From NCBI RefSeq assembly GCF_901827185.1, contig NZ_LR594671.1:4113501-4177500 (forward strand): a stretch of DNA of 64,000 bases. Reading direction: 5' to 3'. Positions 48,863-57,389 of the stretch are shown one piece after another (position 1 is the first letter of the stretch; each line of letters begins with the position of its first letter). The notes beneath the pieces were generated by a model that saw only the letters and a program-made list of their open reading frames with translations, was not told the origin of the DNA and did no database searches. Position numbers and translations under genes: made by a program. Origin of the DNA: Variovorax sp. PBL-E5. GTDB taxonomy: Bacteria; Pseudomonadota; Gammaproteobacteria; Burkholderiales; Burkholderiaceae_C.

Positions 48863-51097
48863 GTGCCGCGCCTTCGCTCCATCCGCCCTCTTCTCCTGGT
48901 CATCGCGCTGGCCGGCACGCTGGCGCGCTCCGCCTGGGCGCTCGCCAGCTTCGATGAGGTGCGGCGCGACTTCCATCCTTCGGACACGCGGGTGCTGGAC
49001 CGCGATGGCGCGCTGTTGCAGCGCATGCGCACCGACGCCAGCGCGCGGCGCGGCCAATGGGTGGCGCTGGCCGACATCTCGCCGGCCCTGCGCACGGCGA
49101 TGGTGTTGAGCGAGGACAAGCGCTTCTACGAACACAGTGGCGTCGACTGGCGCGCCGTGTCCGCGGCGGCCTGGGGCAATCTGTGGGCCACGCGCACGCG
49201 CGGCGCCTCGACCATCACCATGCAACTCGCCGGCCTGCTCGACGACGACCTGCGGCGTGGCAGCGGCGGACGCAATCTGGCGCAGAAGCTGGGCCAGACG
49301 ATGGCGGCGCAAAGGCTGGAGCTGAACTGGCGCAAGGACCAGATCCTCGAGGCCTACCTCAACATCGTGCCGTTCCGCGGCGAGATCGTCGGCATCGACG
49401 CGCTCTCGCGCACGCTGTTCGGCAAGGCGCCGCACGGACTCGACGTGCGCGAGGCCGCGGTGGCGGCGGCGCTGGTGCGGGCACCCAACGCCAGTGCGGC
49501 GCGCGTGGCACAGCGCGCCTGCGAGGTGATGCGCGCGATGGAAGCGCCGCAGAAGACGGACTGCGAAGCGCTCGACATGTTCGCGAGCGCCGCGCTGCAG
49601 CGGCGCGACTTCGATGCGAGCGAGGGGATCGCGCCGCATCTGGCGCGGCATGTGTTGAGGGAAGTTGCGCGCAATCAGGAGGCTGCGGCCCTCACCCCAG
49701 CCCTCTCCCAAAGGGAGAGCGAGCAAGCCGGGATCCGCACCACTCTGCGCGCGCCGCTGCAGCGCTTCGCACTCGGCACGCTGCAGCGGCATCTGCGCGA
49801 GCTGCGCGGACGCCATGTCGAGGACGGCGCGCTGGTGGTGCTCGACAACGCGAGCGGCGAGGTGCTCGCCTGGGTCGGCTCCTCGGGCGCGCTCAGCCGC
49901 GCGGCCGAGGTCGATGGCGTGCTCGCGCAGCGGCAGCCGGGCTCGACGCTCAAGCCGCTGCTGTACGCGCAGGCGATCGCCGAGCGTCGGCTCACGGCGG
50001 CCTCGCTGCTCGACGACTCGTCGGCGCAGATCAACACGGCCGGCGGGCTCTACATTCCGCAGAACTACGACCACCAGTTCAAGGGCTATGTGTCGGTGCG
50101 CACGGCACTGGCCGCCTCGCTGAACGTACCGGCGGTGCGCACGCTGGTGATGGTGTCGCCCGAAGCCTTCGCACGGCAGCTGCGTGCCGCGGGGCTGGCG
50201 CTGCCGCAGAGCGGGGACTACTACGGCTACAGCCTGGCGCTCGGCAGCGCGGAAGTGTCGCTGCTGGGGCTGACCAATGCGTACCGGACGTTGGCGAACG
50301 GGGGGCGGTATGGGGAGACGCGGTTCCTGCCGGTATCGCCACCCCCACCCCGGTCCTCTTCCGCCAGCGGGAGAGGGAGCGAACGGCGCGCGCTCGATGA
50401 GCGCGCGAGCTTCATCATTGGCGACATCCTCAGCGACGGCAATGCACGCGCGCGGACCTTCGGCTTCGACAGCGTGCTCGGCACCCGCTTCTGGACGGCG
50501 GTGAAGACCGGCACCAGCAAGGACATGCGCGACAACTGGGCCGTCGGCTGGTCCCAGCGCTACACCGTCGGTGTGTGGGTCGGCAATGCGAGCGGCGCGC
50601 CGATGTGGGACGTGAGCGGCACCAGCGGCGCCGCGCCGGTGTGGGCCGAGGTGATGGGATTCCTGCACCGCGATCTGCCGAGCCGCGCGCCGGCGCCGCC
50701 CGCAGGCCTGGTGCAGACGCACGTGCGCTTCGGCAACGAGCTCGAGGCGGCGCGCAGCGAATGGTTCGTCGCTGGCACCCAGCAGGCCCTGTTCACGCTC
50801 CCGCCCGCGGCCTCCGCGGCCGACTCGGCGGCGCGCATCACCGCACCCTCGGACGGCACCATCATCGCGCTCGACCCCGACATTCCCCCCGAGCACCAGC
50901 GCGTGCGTTTCGAGGCCGAGGGACGCGGCCTCCGGTGGCGCATGGACGGCCGGCCCTTCGCACGCGGCGCCAGCGCGCAGTGGCTGCCCTGGCCGGGCCG
51001 GCATGTCGTGGAACTGCTCGATGCCGACGGCCAGGTGGCCGATCGGGTGCGGCTCGAAGTGCGCGGCGCCGGCGTCGTGAAAAGCACCAAACGCTGA
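48863..51097 (+). CDS. pbpC: Penicillin-binding protein 1C
   Basis: A 744-residue bifunctional class A PBP. The N-terminal signal anchor starts at GTG 48863. The GT51 transglycosylase has SEDKRFYEHSGVDW and GASTITMQLA. The transpeptidase has the SxxK nucleophile Ser361 (PGSTLKPL), SLN in AASLNVPA, and KTGTS. A BiPBP_C domain is at the C-terminus. It makes or repairs peptidoglycan and is the usual partner of A2M. Two low-conservation stretches (about residues 276-287 and 493-508) come from REP-like DNA inserted in frame; the catalytic motifs are intact. No stop or frameshift. Confidence 0.93.
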   Translation: MPRLRSIRPLLLVIALAGTLARSAWALASFDEVRRDFHPSDTRVLDRDGALLQRMRTDASARRGQWVALADISPALRTAMVLSEDKRFYEHSGVDWRAVSAAAWGNLWATRTRGASTITMQLAGLLDDDLRRGSGGRNLAQKLGQTMAAQRLELNWRKDQILEAYLNIVPFRGEIVGIDALSRTLFGKAPHGLDVREAAVAAALVRAPNASAARVAQRACEVMRAMEAPQKTDCEALDMFASAALQRRDFDASEGIAPHLARHVLREVARNQEAAALTPALSQRESEQAGIRTTLRAPLQRFALGTLQRHLRELRGRHVEDGALVVLDNASGEVLAWVGSSGALSRAAEVDGVLAQRQPGSTLKPLLYAQAIAERRLTAASLLDDSSAQINTAGGLYIPQNYDHQFKGYVSVRTALAASLNVPAVRTLVMVSPEAFARQLRAAGLALPQSGDYYGYSLALGSAEVSLLGLTNAYRTLANGGRYGETRFLPVSPPPPRSSSASGRGSERRALDERASFIIGDILSDGNARARTFGFDSVLGTRFWTAVKTGTSKDMRDNWAVGWSQRYTVGVWVGNASGAPMWDVSGTSGAAPVWAEVMGFLHRDLPSRAPAPPAGLVQTHVRFGNELEAARSEWFVAGTQQALFTLPPAASAADSAARITAPSDGTIIALDPDIPPEHQRVRFEAEGRGLRWRMDGRPFARGASAQWLPWPGRHVVELLDADGQVADRVRLEVRGAGVVKSTKR
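49689..49722 (+). repeat. REP-like palindromic element inside pbpC
   Basis: A pyrimidine-rich block beginning CCCTCACCCCAG and ending in a perfect hairpin CTCTCCC-AAA-GGGAGAG (49703-49719). This wording is familiar from intergenic repeats of Burkholderiales genomes. Here it is read in frame as ALTPALSQRES, between the two catalytic domains of PBP1C. It is related to the element at 50340. Confidence 0.75.
50340..50380 (+). repeat. Second REP-like element inside pbpC
   Basis: A related block: C-rich CACCCCCACCCCGG, then stem CTCTTCC / GGGAGAG (50356-50362 and 50369-50375, one G-T pair) with a GCCAGC loop. Translated in frame as PPPPRSSSASGRGSE, between the conserved NGGRYGETRFLP and ALDERASFIIGDILS segments of the transpeptidase domain, so it adds a surface loop. 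Confidence 0.72.
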
Positions 51098-51161
51098 CGC
51101 GCGCTGCGGATTGCCGCACAATCCCGCGCTGGAAGAACCAAGGCTTGCGCCGACACGGACC

Positions 51162-51899
51162 ATGAAGACCCCCACCCTCGGCCTGATCGTGCCCCCTGCG
51201 GCCGGACGCGTCCCCATCGACGGGCGGGCGCTCTACGCGGGCCGCGATGTCCGCTTCATCGCCCGCGGCCTGGCCTTGCCGGCCATCTCGCCCGAGGGAT
51301 TCGACACCGTGGTCGACCGCATCCTGCAGTGCGGGGTGGAACTGCGCGATGCCGGCGCGCAGGCCATCTCGCTGATGGGCACCTCGCTGAGTTTCTACCG
51401 CGGCGCCGACTTCACCGATGCATTGCGCGACCGCATGCACGAGGCCACCGGCCTGCCCTGCACGACGATGAGCCATGCGATCATCGCCAGCCTGCACTGG
51501 CTGGGCATCGAGCGCGTGGCGGTCGCCACGGCGTACATTGACACGCTCAACCACCGGCTGGTCGCCTATCTCGCGAGCCGCGGCATCACGGTCACGCACA
51601 TCGAGGGCCTGTCGATCACCGACGTCGATGCCGTGGGCCAGGTGCCAGCCGAAACGCTGATGGCGCTGGCCGAACGCACGGTCGCGGCCGACCCTTCGGC
51701 GCAGGGCCTGCTGATTTCCTGCGGCGGGCTGCTGACGCTGGACCTGCACGTACCGCTCGAAGACAGGCTCGGGCTACCGGTCACGTCGAGCTCGCCGGCC
51801 GGCTTCTGGGACCTGATGAGGGCCGCCGGACTCGATGCCTCGTCGCCCGGGCACGGACAGCTCTTCGCAGCCGAACGGGCTCTTGAACGCGCCGCTTGA
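51162..51899 (+). CDS. Arylmalonate decarboxylase-type enzyme (Asp/Glu racemase superfamily)
   Basis: A 245-residue cytosolic enzyme of the cofactor-free decarboxylase/racemase superfamily. It matches the Bordetella arylmalonate decarboxylase in the features I recall: PPAAGRVPID at the start, SLMGTSLSFYRG (Gly73, Thr74, Ser75), ATAYID (Tyr125) and LISCGGLLTLD (Cys187), each one residue earlier than Gly74/Thr75/Ser76/Tyr126/Cys188 of that enzyme. Racemases have a second Cys where this has Gly73, so decarboxylase activity on a disubstituted malonate is more likely than racemisation. Start ATG 51162; the open frame starts earlier. The natural substrate is unknown. A LysR gene overlaps its 3' end. 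Confidence 0.85.
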   Translation: MKTPTLGLIVPPAAGRVPIDGRALYAGRDVRFIARGLALPAISPEGFDTVVDRILQCGVELRDAGAQAISLMGTSLSFYRGADFTDALRDRMHEATGLPCTTMSHAIIASLHWLGIERVAVATAYIDTLNHRLVAYLASRGITVTHIEGLSITDVDAVGQVPAETLMALAERTVAADPSAQGLLISCGGLLTLDLHVPLEDRLGLPVTSSSPAGFWDLMRAAGLDASSPGHGQLFAAERALERAA

Positions 51900-52770
51900 T
51901 CTCACGACGCTGCGCGTGATCGTCGCGGCGGCCGAGCTCGGCTCGCTCAGCGCGGCGAGCGATCGGCTGCAGCTCGCCGTGGCCGCGGCCAGCGCGCGCG
52001 TGACGGCGCTCGAAGACGCGCTCGGCCTGCGCGTGTTCGAGCGCTCCTCGCGCGGCGTCCGCCTCACGCCGGCCGGCCAGATGCTGGTGCGGCGCGGGCG
52101 CGAACTGCTCGCCGATTCCGACCGTCTCTCGGTCGATCTGCACGACTATGCCAAGGGCCTGCAGGGCCACGTGCGGCTGGTCGCCAACACCTCGGCAATG
52201 CTGGAACTGCTGCCCACCCGGCTCGAGCAGATGGCGCGCGAGCATCCGCTGATCCGCATCGACGTCGAAGAGCACGGCAGCCTCGACATCCCGATGCTGC
52301 TGCTCGACGGCCGCGCCGACCTCGGCATCGTGGACATGGCGCATGCGCCGCACGGCATCACGCTGCGCGACTGCTTCACCGACACGCTGGTGCTGGTGGT
52401 GCCCGCCGTCCACGCGCTGGCCGGTGCGAGCACCATCGCCTTCGAGGATGCGCTGGACGAGAACTTCATCGCGCTCTCGAACGGCACCGCGCTGTCGAGC
52501 CGGCTGGTGGCCTCGGCCTCGGTCTTCGGCAAGCTGCTGAAGATCCGCATGCAGATGCGCAGCTTCGACACGGTCTGCCGCATGGTGGCCGGCAACCTGG
52601 GCGTGGCGGTGCTGCCGCTGGAAGCGGTGGCGCCGCAGCTGGCGAGCTTGCCGTTGCGCGCGGTGCGCCTGAGCGATGCCTGGGCCGCGCGCACGCACCG
52701 CATCGCGCTGCGCAGCGGGACACCGCCGGCGCCGGCCACGCGCACGCTGGTCGAGTTGCTCACGCGCTGA
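51835..52770 (+). CDS. LysR-family transcriptional regulator
   Basis: A LysR regulator of 311 residues: winged helix-turn-helix at about residues 20-80 (LDLTTLRVIVAAAELGSLSA, AVAAASARVTALEDALG, VFERSSRGVRLTPAG) and a periplasmic-binding-like effector domain with TLVLVVPAVHALA. The frame overlaps the decarboxylase gene. The ATG at 51835 has no good ribosome-binding site, and a TTG at 51883 (LNAPLDLTTLR) may be the true start. It is cotranscribed rather than divergent, unusual for LysR, but probably controls the neighbouring catabolic genes. Confidence 0.88.
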   Translation: MPRRPGTDSSSQPNGLLNAPLDLTTLRVIVAAAELGSLSAASDRLQLAVAAASARVTALEDALGLRVFERSSRGVRLTPAGQMLVRRGRELLADSDRLSVDLHDYAKGLQGHVRLVANTSAMLELLPTRLEQMAREHPLIRIDVEEHGSLDIPMLLLDGRADLGIVDMAHAPHGITLRDCFTDTLVLVVPAVHALAGASTIAFEDALDENFIALSNGTALSSRLVASASVFGKLLKIRMQMRSFDTVCRMVAGNLGVAVLPLEAVAPQLASLPLRAVRLSDAWAARTHRIALRSGTPPAPATRTLVELLTR

Positions 52771-52886
52771 GCATCCACTGCGGGCAAACCCTTGATTTCG
52801 CCATTGGCGAAAGCGGCGTTCGGCGCGCGTGCTTGTGGGCGGCCACGGGTGCTCCCTAGACTGCGCGCGAACCTGGAGACATTCGC

Positions 52887-54041
52887 ATGAAGATCGCCCG
52901 CGTCACCGCCACGCCGCTGCACCTGCCGATATCGGTCGAGGTGTCGGGTCGCAGCAAGACCACCTCCCTGTCGCTGTGCCTGGTCGACATCGAGACCGAC
53001 GACGGCCTGGTCGGCACCGGCATGACCGCCATCACCGAAGAGGAGGTGATCGCCTCGGTGGTCAACGAGATCGCGGCGCACGCGCTGGTCGGCATGGACC
53101 CGATGCGGCACGAGCAGGTCTGGGAACGGCTCTACTGGCTGCTCGCGCCGCGCGGGCAGTCCGGCTATGCGAGCCATGCGATGGCGGCCATCGACCTCGC
53201 GCTGTGGGACCTGAAGGGCAAGGCGCTGGGCCAGCCGTGCTGGCGCCTGTTCGGCGGCGCGCGCGCCGAGGTGCCGGTGTACGCGACCTTCGGCTTCGCC
53301 TTCTTCGACCGCGACGAGCTCGCCGCCGCGGCGCGCAGCTGGGTCGAGCGCGGCTTCACGCGCCTGAAGATGACGGTCGGCCACCATGGCCTGCAGCGGC
53401 GCGACGAGCCGCGCCCGCTCGATGCGCTGATCGCCGAGGACATGCAGCGCGTGCGCGCGGTGCGCGAGGCGGTCGGGCCCGAGGTGGAGATCTACATCGA
53501 TGCCAACTGCAGCCTCGACTACTTCCACGCGCTTTCGCTGGCGCGGCGCATCGAGGACTTCGGCATCAGCTTCTTCGAGGAGCCGGTGTCGCAGAACGAC
53601 ATCCCCAATCTCGTGAAGCTGCGCCAGAAGACCTCGATCCCGCTGGCCGCCGGACAGAACGAAGGCCTGGCCAGCCGCTTTCGCGACATGCTGGTGGCGC
53701 AGGCGGTCGACGTGGTGCAGCCCAACGCCTGCATCACCGGCGGCTTCACGCAATGCATGCGCATCGCCGGCATGGCCGCGGCCTTCAACACCCGCTTCGC
53801 CAACGGCGGCGCCTGGCCGCATCACAACATGCACCTGCATGCGGGCCTGGCCAACGGCTCGCTGGTCGAGTACCACTCGGTGGCGGTCGATTGCTGCAAG
53901 CTGGTGTTCGACGATCTGCCGGTGCCGTCGAACGGCGTGCTCGCGCTGCCCGAACTGCCGGGGCTCGGCTTCGCGCCCAACCGCGAGCGCGTGGCGGAAC
54001 TCGCGAAGCGGCCCGGCTCGCACGGCGTCGGCAAGGCCTGA
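52887..54041 (+). CDS. Enolase-superfamily (mandelate racemase/muconate cycloisomerase-like) protein
   Basis: A 384-residue enzyme of the enolase superfamily: N-terminal capping domain (1-120) and TIM barrel. Metal ligands fit Asp205 in YIDANCS, Glu231/232 in FFEEPVS and Glu259 in AAGQNEG; the acid/base His is in WPHHNMHLHAGL. The usual KxK catalytic motif reads K161-M-T, so the second lysine is missing, which argues against classic mandelate racemase. Dehydratase or cycloisomerase activity on an acid sugar or hydroxyacid is possible. ATG 52887 has GGAG 8 bases upstream. Next to a Bug receptor. Confidence 0.85.
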   Translation: MKIARVTATPLHLPISVEVSGRSKTTSLSLCLVDIETDDGLVGTGMTAITEEEVIASVVNEIAAHALVGMDPMRHEQVWERLYWLLAPRGQSGYASHAMAAIDLALWDLKGKALGQPCWRLFGGARAEVPVYATFGFAFFDRDELAAAARSWVERGFTRLKMTVGHHGLQRRDEPRPLDALIAEDMQRVRAVREAVGPEVEIYIDANCSLDYFHALSLARRIEDFGISFFEEPVSQNDIPNLVKLRQKTSIPLAAGQNEGLASRFRDMLVAQAVDVVQPNACITGGFTQCMRIAGMAAAFNTRFANGGAWPHHNMHLHAGLANGSLVEYHSVAVDCCKLVFDDLPVPSNGVLALPELPGLGFAPNRERVAELAKRPGSHGVGKA

Positions 54042-54082
54042 TGCGCGCAGCGACCCTCGAACGATTTCCGGAGACAAGACAA

Positions 54083-55060
54083 ATGAACGCATTCACCTCA
54101 CGGCGCACCGCGCTGGCATTCGGCGCTGCCCTGCTCGCCGCAGGCGCCACGCTGGCCCACGCACAGACCTATCCCGAGCGGCCGATCCGCCTCTTGGTCG
54201 GCTACTCCGCCGGCGGCGGGGTCGACGCGGTGGCGCGCCTGCTCGCACCGCGCCTGTCGGCGCTGCTGGGCCAGCAGGTGGTGGTGGAGAACCGGGCCGG
54301 CGCGGCCGGCGTGATCGCAGGCGATGTGGTGGCCAAGGCAGCGCCCGACGGCTACACGCTGCTGCTGGGCGACAGCTCGACCTTGATCGCGAAGTACATG
54401 CAGCCGAAGCTGGCCTTCGATCCGATCAAGAGCTTCACGCCGATCGCGGGCGTGTTCAAGTCACCGCTGCTGATCGTCGCCAACAACGATTTCCCGGCGA
54501 AGACGCCGCGCGAGCTGGTGGCCGCGCTGCAGGCCAGGCCGGGCGTCTACGCGTTCGCGACCTCCGGCGTCGGCACGGTGCAGCATTTGGGCTTCGAGAT
54601 GATGAAGGGCCAGACCGGCACTTTCGCGCTTCACATCCCGTACCGCGGCGCGGCGCAGATCGTGCCCGACGTGATCAGCGGACAGGTGCCGCTCGGCGTG
54701 GTGAGCGCAACCGCCGGCATGGCGCAGGCCAGGGCCGGCAACCTGCGCGCGCTGGCCATCATGAGCAACGACAGGCTGCCCGGCGCGGAAAGCGTCGCGG
54801 CCCTGTCGACGGCCGTGCCCGGCATCGACGTGGCGCCGCGCCTGTTCCTGCTGGCACCGGCCGGCACGCCGGCCGCGATCGTGGACCGGCTCGGCGAGGC
54901 GGTCCGCAGCGTGATGACCGCGCCCGACATGGCGCAGGCTGCCGCGGTGCAGGGCGCGGTGCCGGACTTCCTGCCAGCGGCCGCGCTCGCCACCAGTCTC
55001 GCGCAGGAATCGGCGCGCTGGGGCAAGGTGATTCACGAGCAGCACATCTCGGCGCAGTAG
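54083..55060 (+). CDS. Bug-type tripartite tricarboxylate transporter substrate-binding protein
   Basis: A 325-residue periplasmic receptor with a signal peptide (ends TLAHA-QTYPERP). Bug family motifs: PIRLLVGYSAGGGVDAVARL, VVVENRAGAAGVIAGD, and YRGAAQIVPDVISGQV. Members bind carboxylic acids. No TctA/TctB membrane subunits are in the window, so it is an orphan receptor, common in Comamonadaceae and Bordetella. It follows the enolase-family gene by 41 bases, so it may capture that enzyme's substrate. Confidence 0.92.
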   Translation: MNAFTSRRTALAFGAALLAAGATLAHAQTYPERPIRLLVGYSAGGGVDAVARLLAPRLSALLGQQVVVENRAGAAGVIAGDVVAKAAPDGYTLLLGDSSTLIAKYMQPKLAFDPIKSFTPIAGVFKSPLLIVANNDFPAKTPRELVAALQARPGVYAFATSGVGTVQHLGFEMMKGQTGTFALHIPYRGAAQIVPDVISGQVPLGVVSATAGMAQARAGNLRALAIMSNDRLPGAESVAALSTAVPGIDVAPRLFLLAPAGTPAAIVDRLGEAVRSVMTAPDMAQAAAVQGAVPDFLPAAALATSLAQESARWGKVIHEQHISAQ

Positions 55061-55085
55061 GCGTGCGCCGCGCGATGGTCGCGAC

Positions 55086-56024
55086 TCAAGCTGCCGCTTC
55101 GGCGGTCCGCGCTCGCCCTGCTTCGTAGGCCTTGAGATGCGCATGGACGACACGCAGCAGGTGCGCATCGCGGCCGTCGTTCGGCGCTCGCCGCAGCAGG
55201 TCGCCGATGATGTGCTCGCCCTCGATCTGCGCGCCGCGCTGGATGTCCTTGAACATCGACGCCGTGATCGGCGAGCCGGCCGCGGTCAGCATGCCGCGTG
55301 CGCGCGCGATCATCGCGGCACGCGGTGCAAAGCCGTTGTGGGCCGCGATCGCCGCGCATTCGTCGAGCAGGCCGCTCGCGATGCCGGCGCCGCCGCCCTG
55401 CTCGATGTCGCCGATGGTCGCGCGCATCAGGCAGGTGATGCCGGCCACCGAGGCGATGAAGATCCACTTCTCCCACATCTCCTGCAGCATCTCGCCGGAG
55501 GCGCGCGCCTCGAATTTGGCTTTCGAGAAGGCCGCCTCCAGCGCCTGCACGCGGGCGGAGCGCGAGCCGTCGAGTTCGCCGTAGGTCAGGCCATGCGTGT
55601 CGTTCAGATGAAGCACCGTGCCCTGCGGGTCGAGCACGGCCGAGATCAGACACAGGCCGCCGAGCACACGCTCGCGGCCGAAGCGCTGTGCCAGTTCGTC
55701 CAGATGCCGCATGCCGTTGAGCAGCGGCAGGATGGCGGTCTGCGGCCCGACGGCGGGCGCGAAGGAGGCCATCGTGTCCGCCAGGTCATAGGCCTTGCAG
55801 CCGACGATGACCACGTCGAAGGGCGCGCCGATGCCGTTCGCGAGCACGTGGGGCGGCGACGGAATGTGGAGATCGCCGAACAGACTGCGGACCACGAGGC
55901 CGGTCTGCGCGATCTGCGCCGCACGCCGCGGCCGCAAGAGAAAGCTCAGGTCTTCGCCGGCCTCCAGCAGCCGCCCACCGAAATACCCGCCCAGCGCACC
56001 GGCGCCTACAACCAGGAACCTCAT
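55086..56024 (-). CDS. Ketopantoate reductase (ApbA/PanE) family protein
   Basis: A 312-residue NADPH-dependent oxidoreductase. The N-terminal Rossmann motif GAGALGGYFGG is at residues 8-18; VGCKAYDL, ILPLLNGMRHLDEL (the PanE NG motif) and a C-terminal helical domain with MWEKWIFIAS follow. It could reduce 2-oxopantoate, but many bacteria keep several paralogues acting on other 2-oxo acids. ATG 56024 has GAGGA 10 bases upstream; a longer frame to 56087 is unlikely. Divergent from the FMN oxidase and convergent with the Bug gene. Confidence 0.88.
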   Translation of the reverse strand: MRFLVVGAGALGGYFGGRLLEAGEDLSFLLRPRRAAQIAQTGLVVRSLFGDLHIPSPPHVLANGIGAPFDVVIVGCKAYDLADTMASFAPAVGPQTAILPLLNGMRHLDELAQRFGRERVLGGLCLISAVLDPQGTVLHLNDTHGLTYGELDGSRSARVQALEAAFSKAKFEARASGEMLQEMWEKWIFIASVAGITCLMRATIGDIEQGGGAGIASGLLDECAAIAAHNGFAPRAAMIARARGMLTAAGSPITASMFKDIQRGAQIEGEHIIGDLLRRAPNDGRDAHLLRVVHAHLKAYEAGRARTAEAAA

Positions 56025-56140
56025 TGCATTCTTCCTCTTCGCGTGGATGAAAGGCGAATTCTGCGCTTGTGAACTTTTGTTGTTCACGCTGCGGATAATG
56101 CGGGCTTGCGCAATCAGCGAACGACCCAGGAGATCCCCGA

Positions 56141-57298
56141 GTGCCCGACCTCTCGAAAATGACTTGCATCGAAGACCTGCGCGTGGTCGCCCAGCGGCGC
56201 GTACCGCGGATGTTCTACGACTATGCCGATTCCGGCGCCTGGACCGAGGGCACCTACCGTGCCAACGAAAGCGACTTCCAGAAGATCAAGCTGCGCCAGC
56301 GCGTGGCCGTGAACATGGACGGGCGCTCGACCCGCAGCACCATGGTCGGCGAGGAGGTCACGATGCCGGTGGCGATCGCGCCGACGGGCCTGACCGGCAT
56401 GCAGCATGCCGACGGCGAGATCCTCGGCGCGCGTGCGGCCAAGGCCTTCGGCATTCCGTTCACGCTGTCGACCATGAGCATCTGCTCGCTGGAGGACATC
56501 GCCGAGAACACCGACCGCCATCCGTTCTGGTTCCAGCTCTATGTCATGAAGGACCGCGACTTCATCGAGCGCCTGATCGAGCGAGCGCGCGCGGCCAACG
56601 TGTCGGCGCTGCAGCTCACGCTCGACCTGCAGATCCTCGGCCAGCGGCACAAGGACATCAAGAACGGCCTCACCGCGCCGCCCAAGCCTACGCTCAGGAA
56701 CCTCATCGACCTCGCCACCAAGCCGCGGTGGTGCATGGGGATGCTGGGCACCAAGCGCCGCACCTTCGGCAACATCGCGGGCCACGCGAAGGGCGTGAAG
56801 GACCTGTCCTCGCTGTCCTCGTGGACGGCCGAGCAGTTCGACCCCACGCTGAACTGGGCCGACGTGGAATGGATCAAGAAACTGTGGGGCGGCAAGCTGA
56901 TCCTGAAGGGCATCCTCGATGTCGAAGACGCGCGCCTCGCGGCGGCCAGCGGCGCCGATGCGCTGATCGTCTCGAACCACGGCGGCCGCCAGCTCGATGG
57001 CGCACCCTCGTCGATCGAGGCGCTGCCGGCCATTGCCGAAGCGGTCGGCACCGAGATCGAGGTCTGGATGGACAGTGGCGTGCGCAGCGGCCAGGATGTG
57101 CTGAAGGCACGTGCGCTGGGTGCCCGCGGCACGATGATCGGCCGCAGTTTTCTCTATGGCCTGGGTGCCTACGGCGAGGCCGGCGTGACGCGCGCGCTGC
57201 AGATCATCCAGCGCGAGCTCGACCTCACGATGGCCTTTTGCGGTCGCACGCAGATCGACGAGGTCGATTCGAGCATTCTGCTGCCGGGCACCTTCTGA
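56141..57298 (+). CDS. FMN-dependent alpha-hydroxyacid oxidase/dehydrogenase
   Basis: A 385-residue TIM-barrel flavoprotein of the lactate/mandelate/glycolate oxidase family. Seen are YDYADSGAWTEGTYRAN at the N-terminus, PVAIAPTGLTGM, LTLDLQILGQRHKD, KGILDVEDA, and the catalytic His280 in SNHGGRQLDG. It oxidises an (S)-2-hydroxy acid to the 2-oxo acid. GTG 56141 has AGGAG 8 bases upstream. Membrane attachment (LldD/MdlB) is not obvious. Its neighbours suggest a 2-hydroxy-acid pathway; the substrate is not fixed. Confidence 0.92.
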   Translation: MPDLSKMTCIEDLRVVAQRRVPRMFYDYADSGAWTEGTYRANESDFQKIKLRQRVAVNMDGRSTRSTMVGEEVTMPVAIAPTGLTGMQHADGEILGARAAKAFGIPFTLSTMSICSLEDIAENTDRHPFWFQLYVMKDRDFIERLIERARAANVSALQLTLDLQILGQRHKDIKNGLTAPPKPTLRNLIDLATKPRWCMGMLGTKRRTFGNIAGHAKGVKDLSSLSSWTAEQFDPTLNWADVEWIKKLWGGKLILKGILDVEDARLAAASGADALIVSNHGGRQLDGAPSSIEALPAIAEAVGTEIEVWMDSGVRSGQDVLKARALGARGTMIGRSFLYGLGAYGEAGVTRALQIIQRELDLTMAFCGRTQIDEVDSSILLPGTF

Positions 57299-57330
57299 TG
57301 GAGAAGGATATGCGGCGCTGACTGACAGCG

Positions 57331-57352
57331 CGTGCGCCGCCGGTGGCGCACG
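57331..57352 (+). other. Stem-loop between the FMN oxidase and MFS genes
   Basis: CGTGCGCC / GGCGCACG form a perfect 8-bp stem around a GCCGGT loop, 32 bases after the FMN oxidase stop and 38 bases before the carrier start. No T tract follows, so it could limit read-through or stabilise mRNA ends rather than terminate. Confidence 0.4.
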
Positions 57353-57389
57353 ATGCCGTCGCCACCACAACATGTAGAGAGGCGATCGC

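Noticed and set aside
49689-50380. pbpC as a pseudogene broken by repeat insertion
   Set aside because: Both inserts keep the frame and all catalytic motifs are intact.
51162-51899. Calling the enzyme an aspartate/glutamate or hydantoin racemase
   Set aside because: The first catalytic Cys of racemases is replaced by Gly73; the retained residues match arylmalonate decarboxylase instead.
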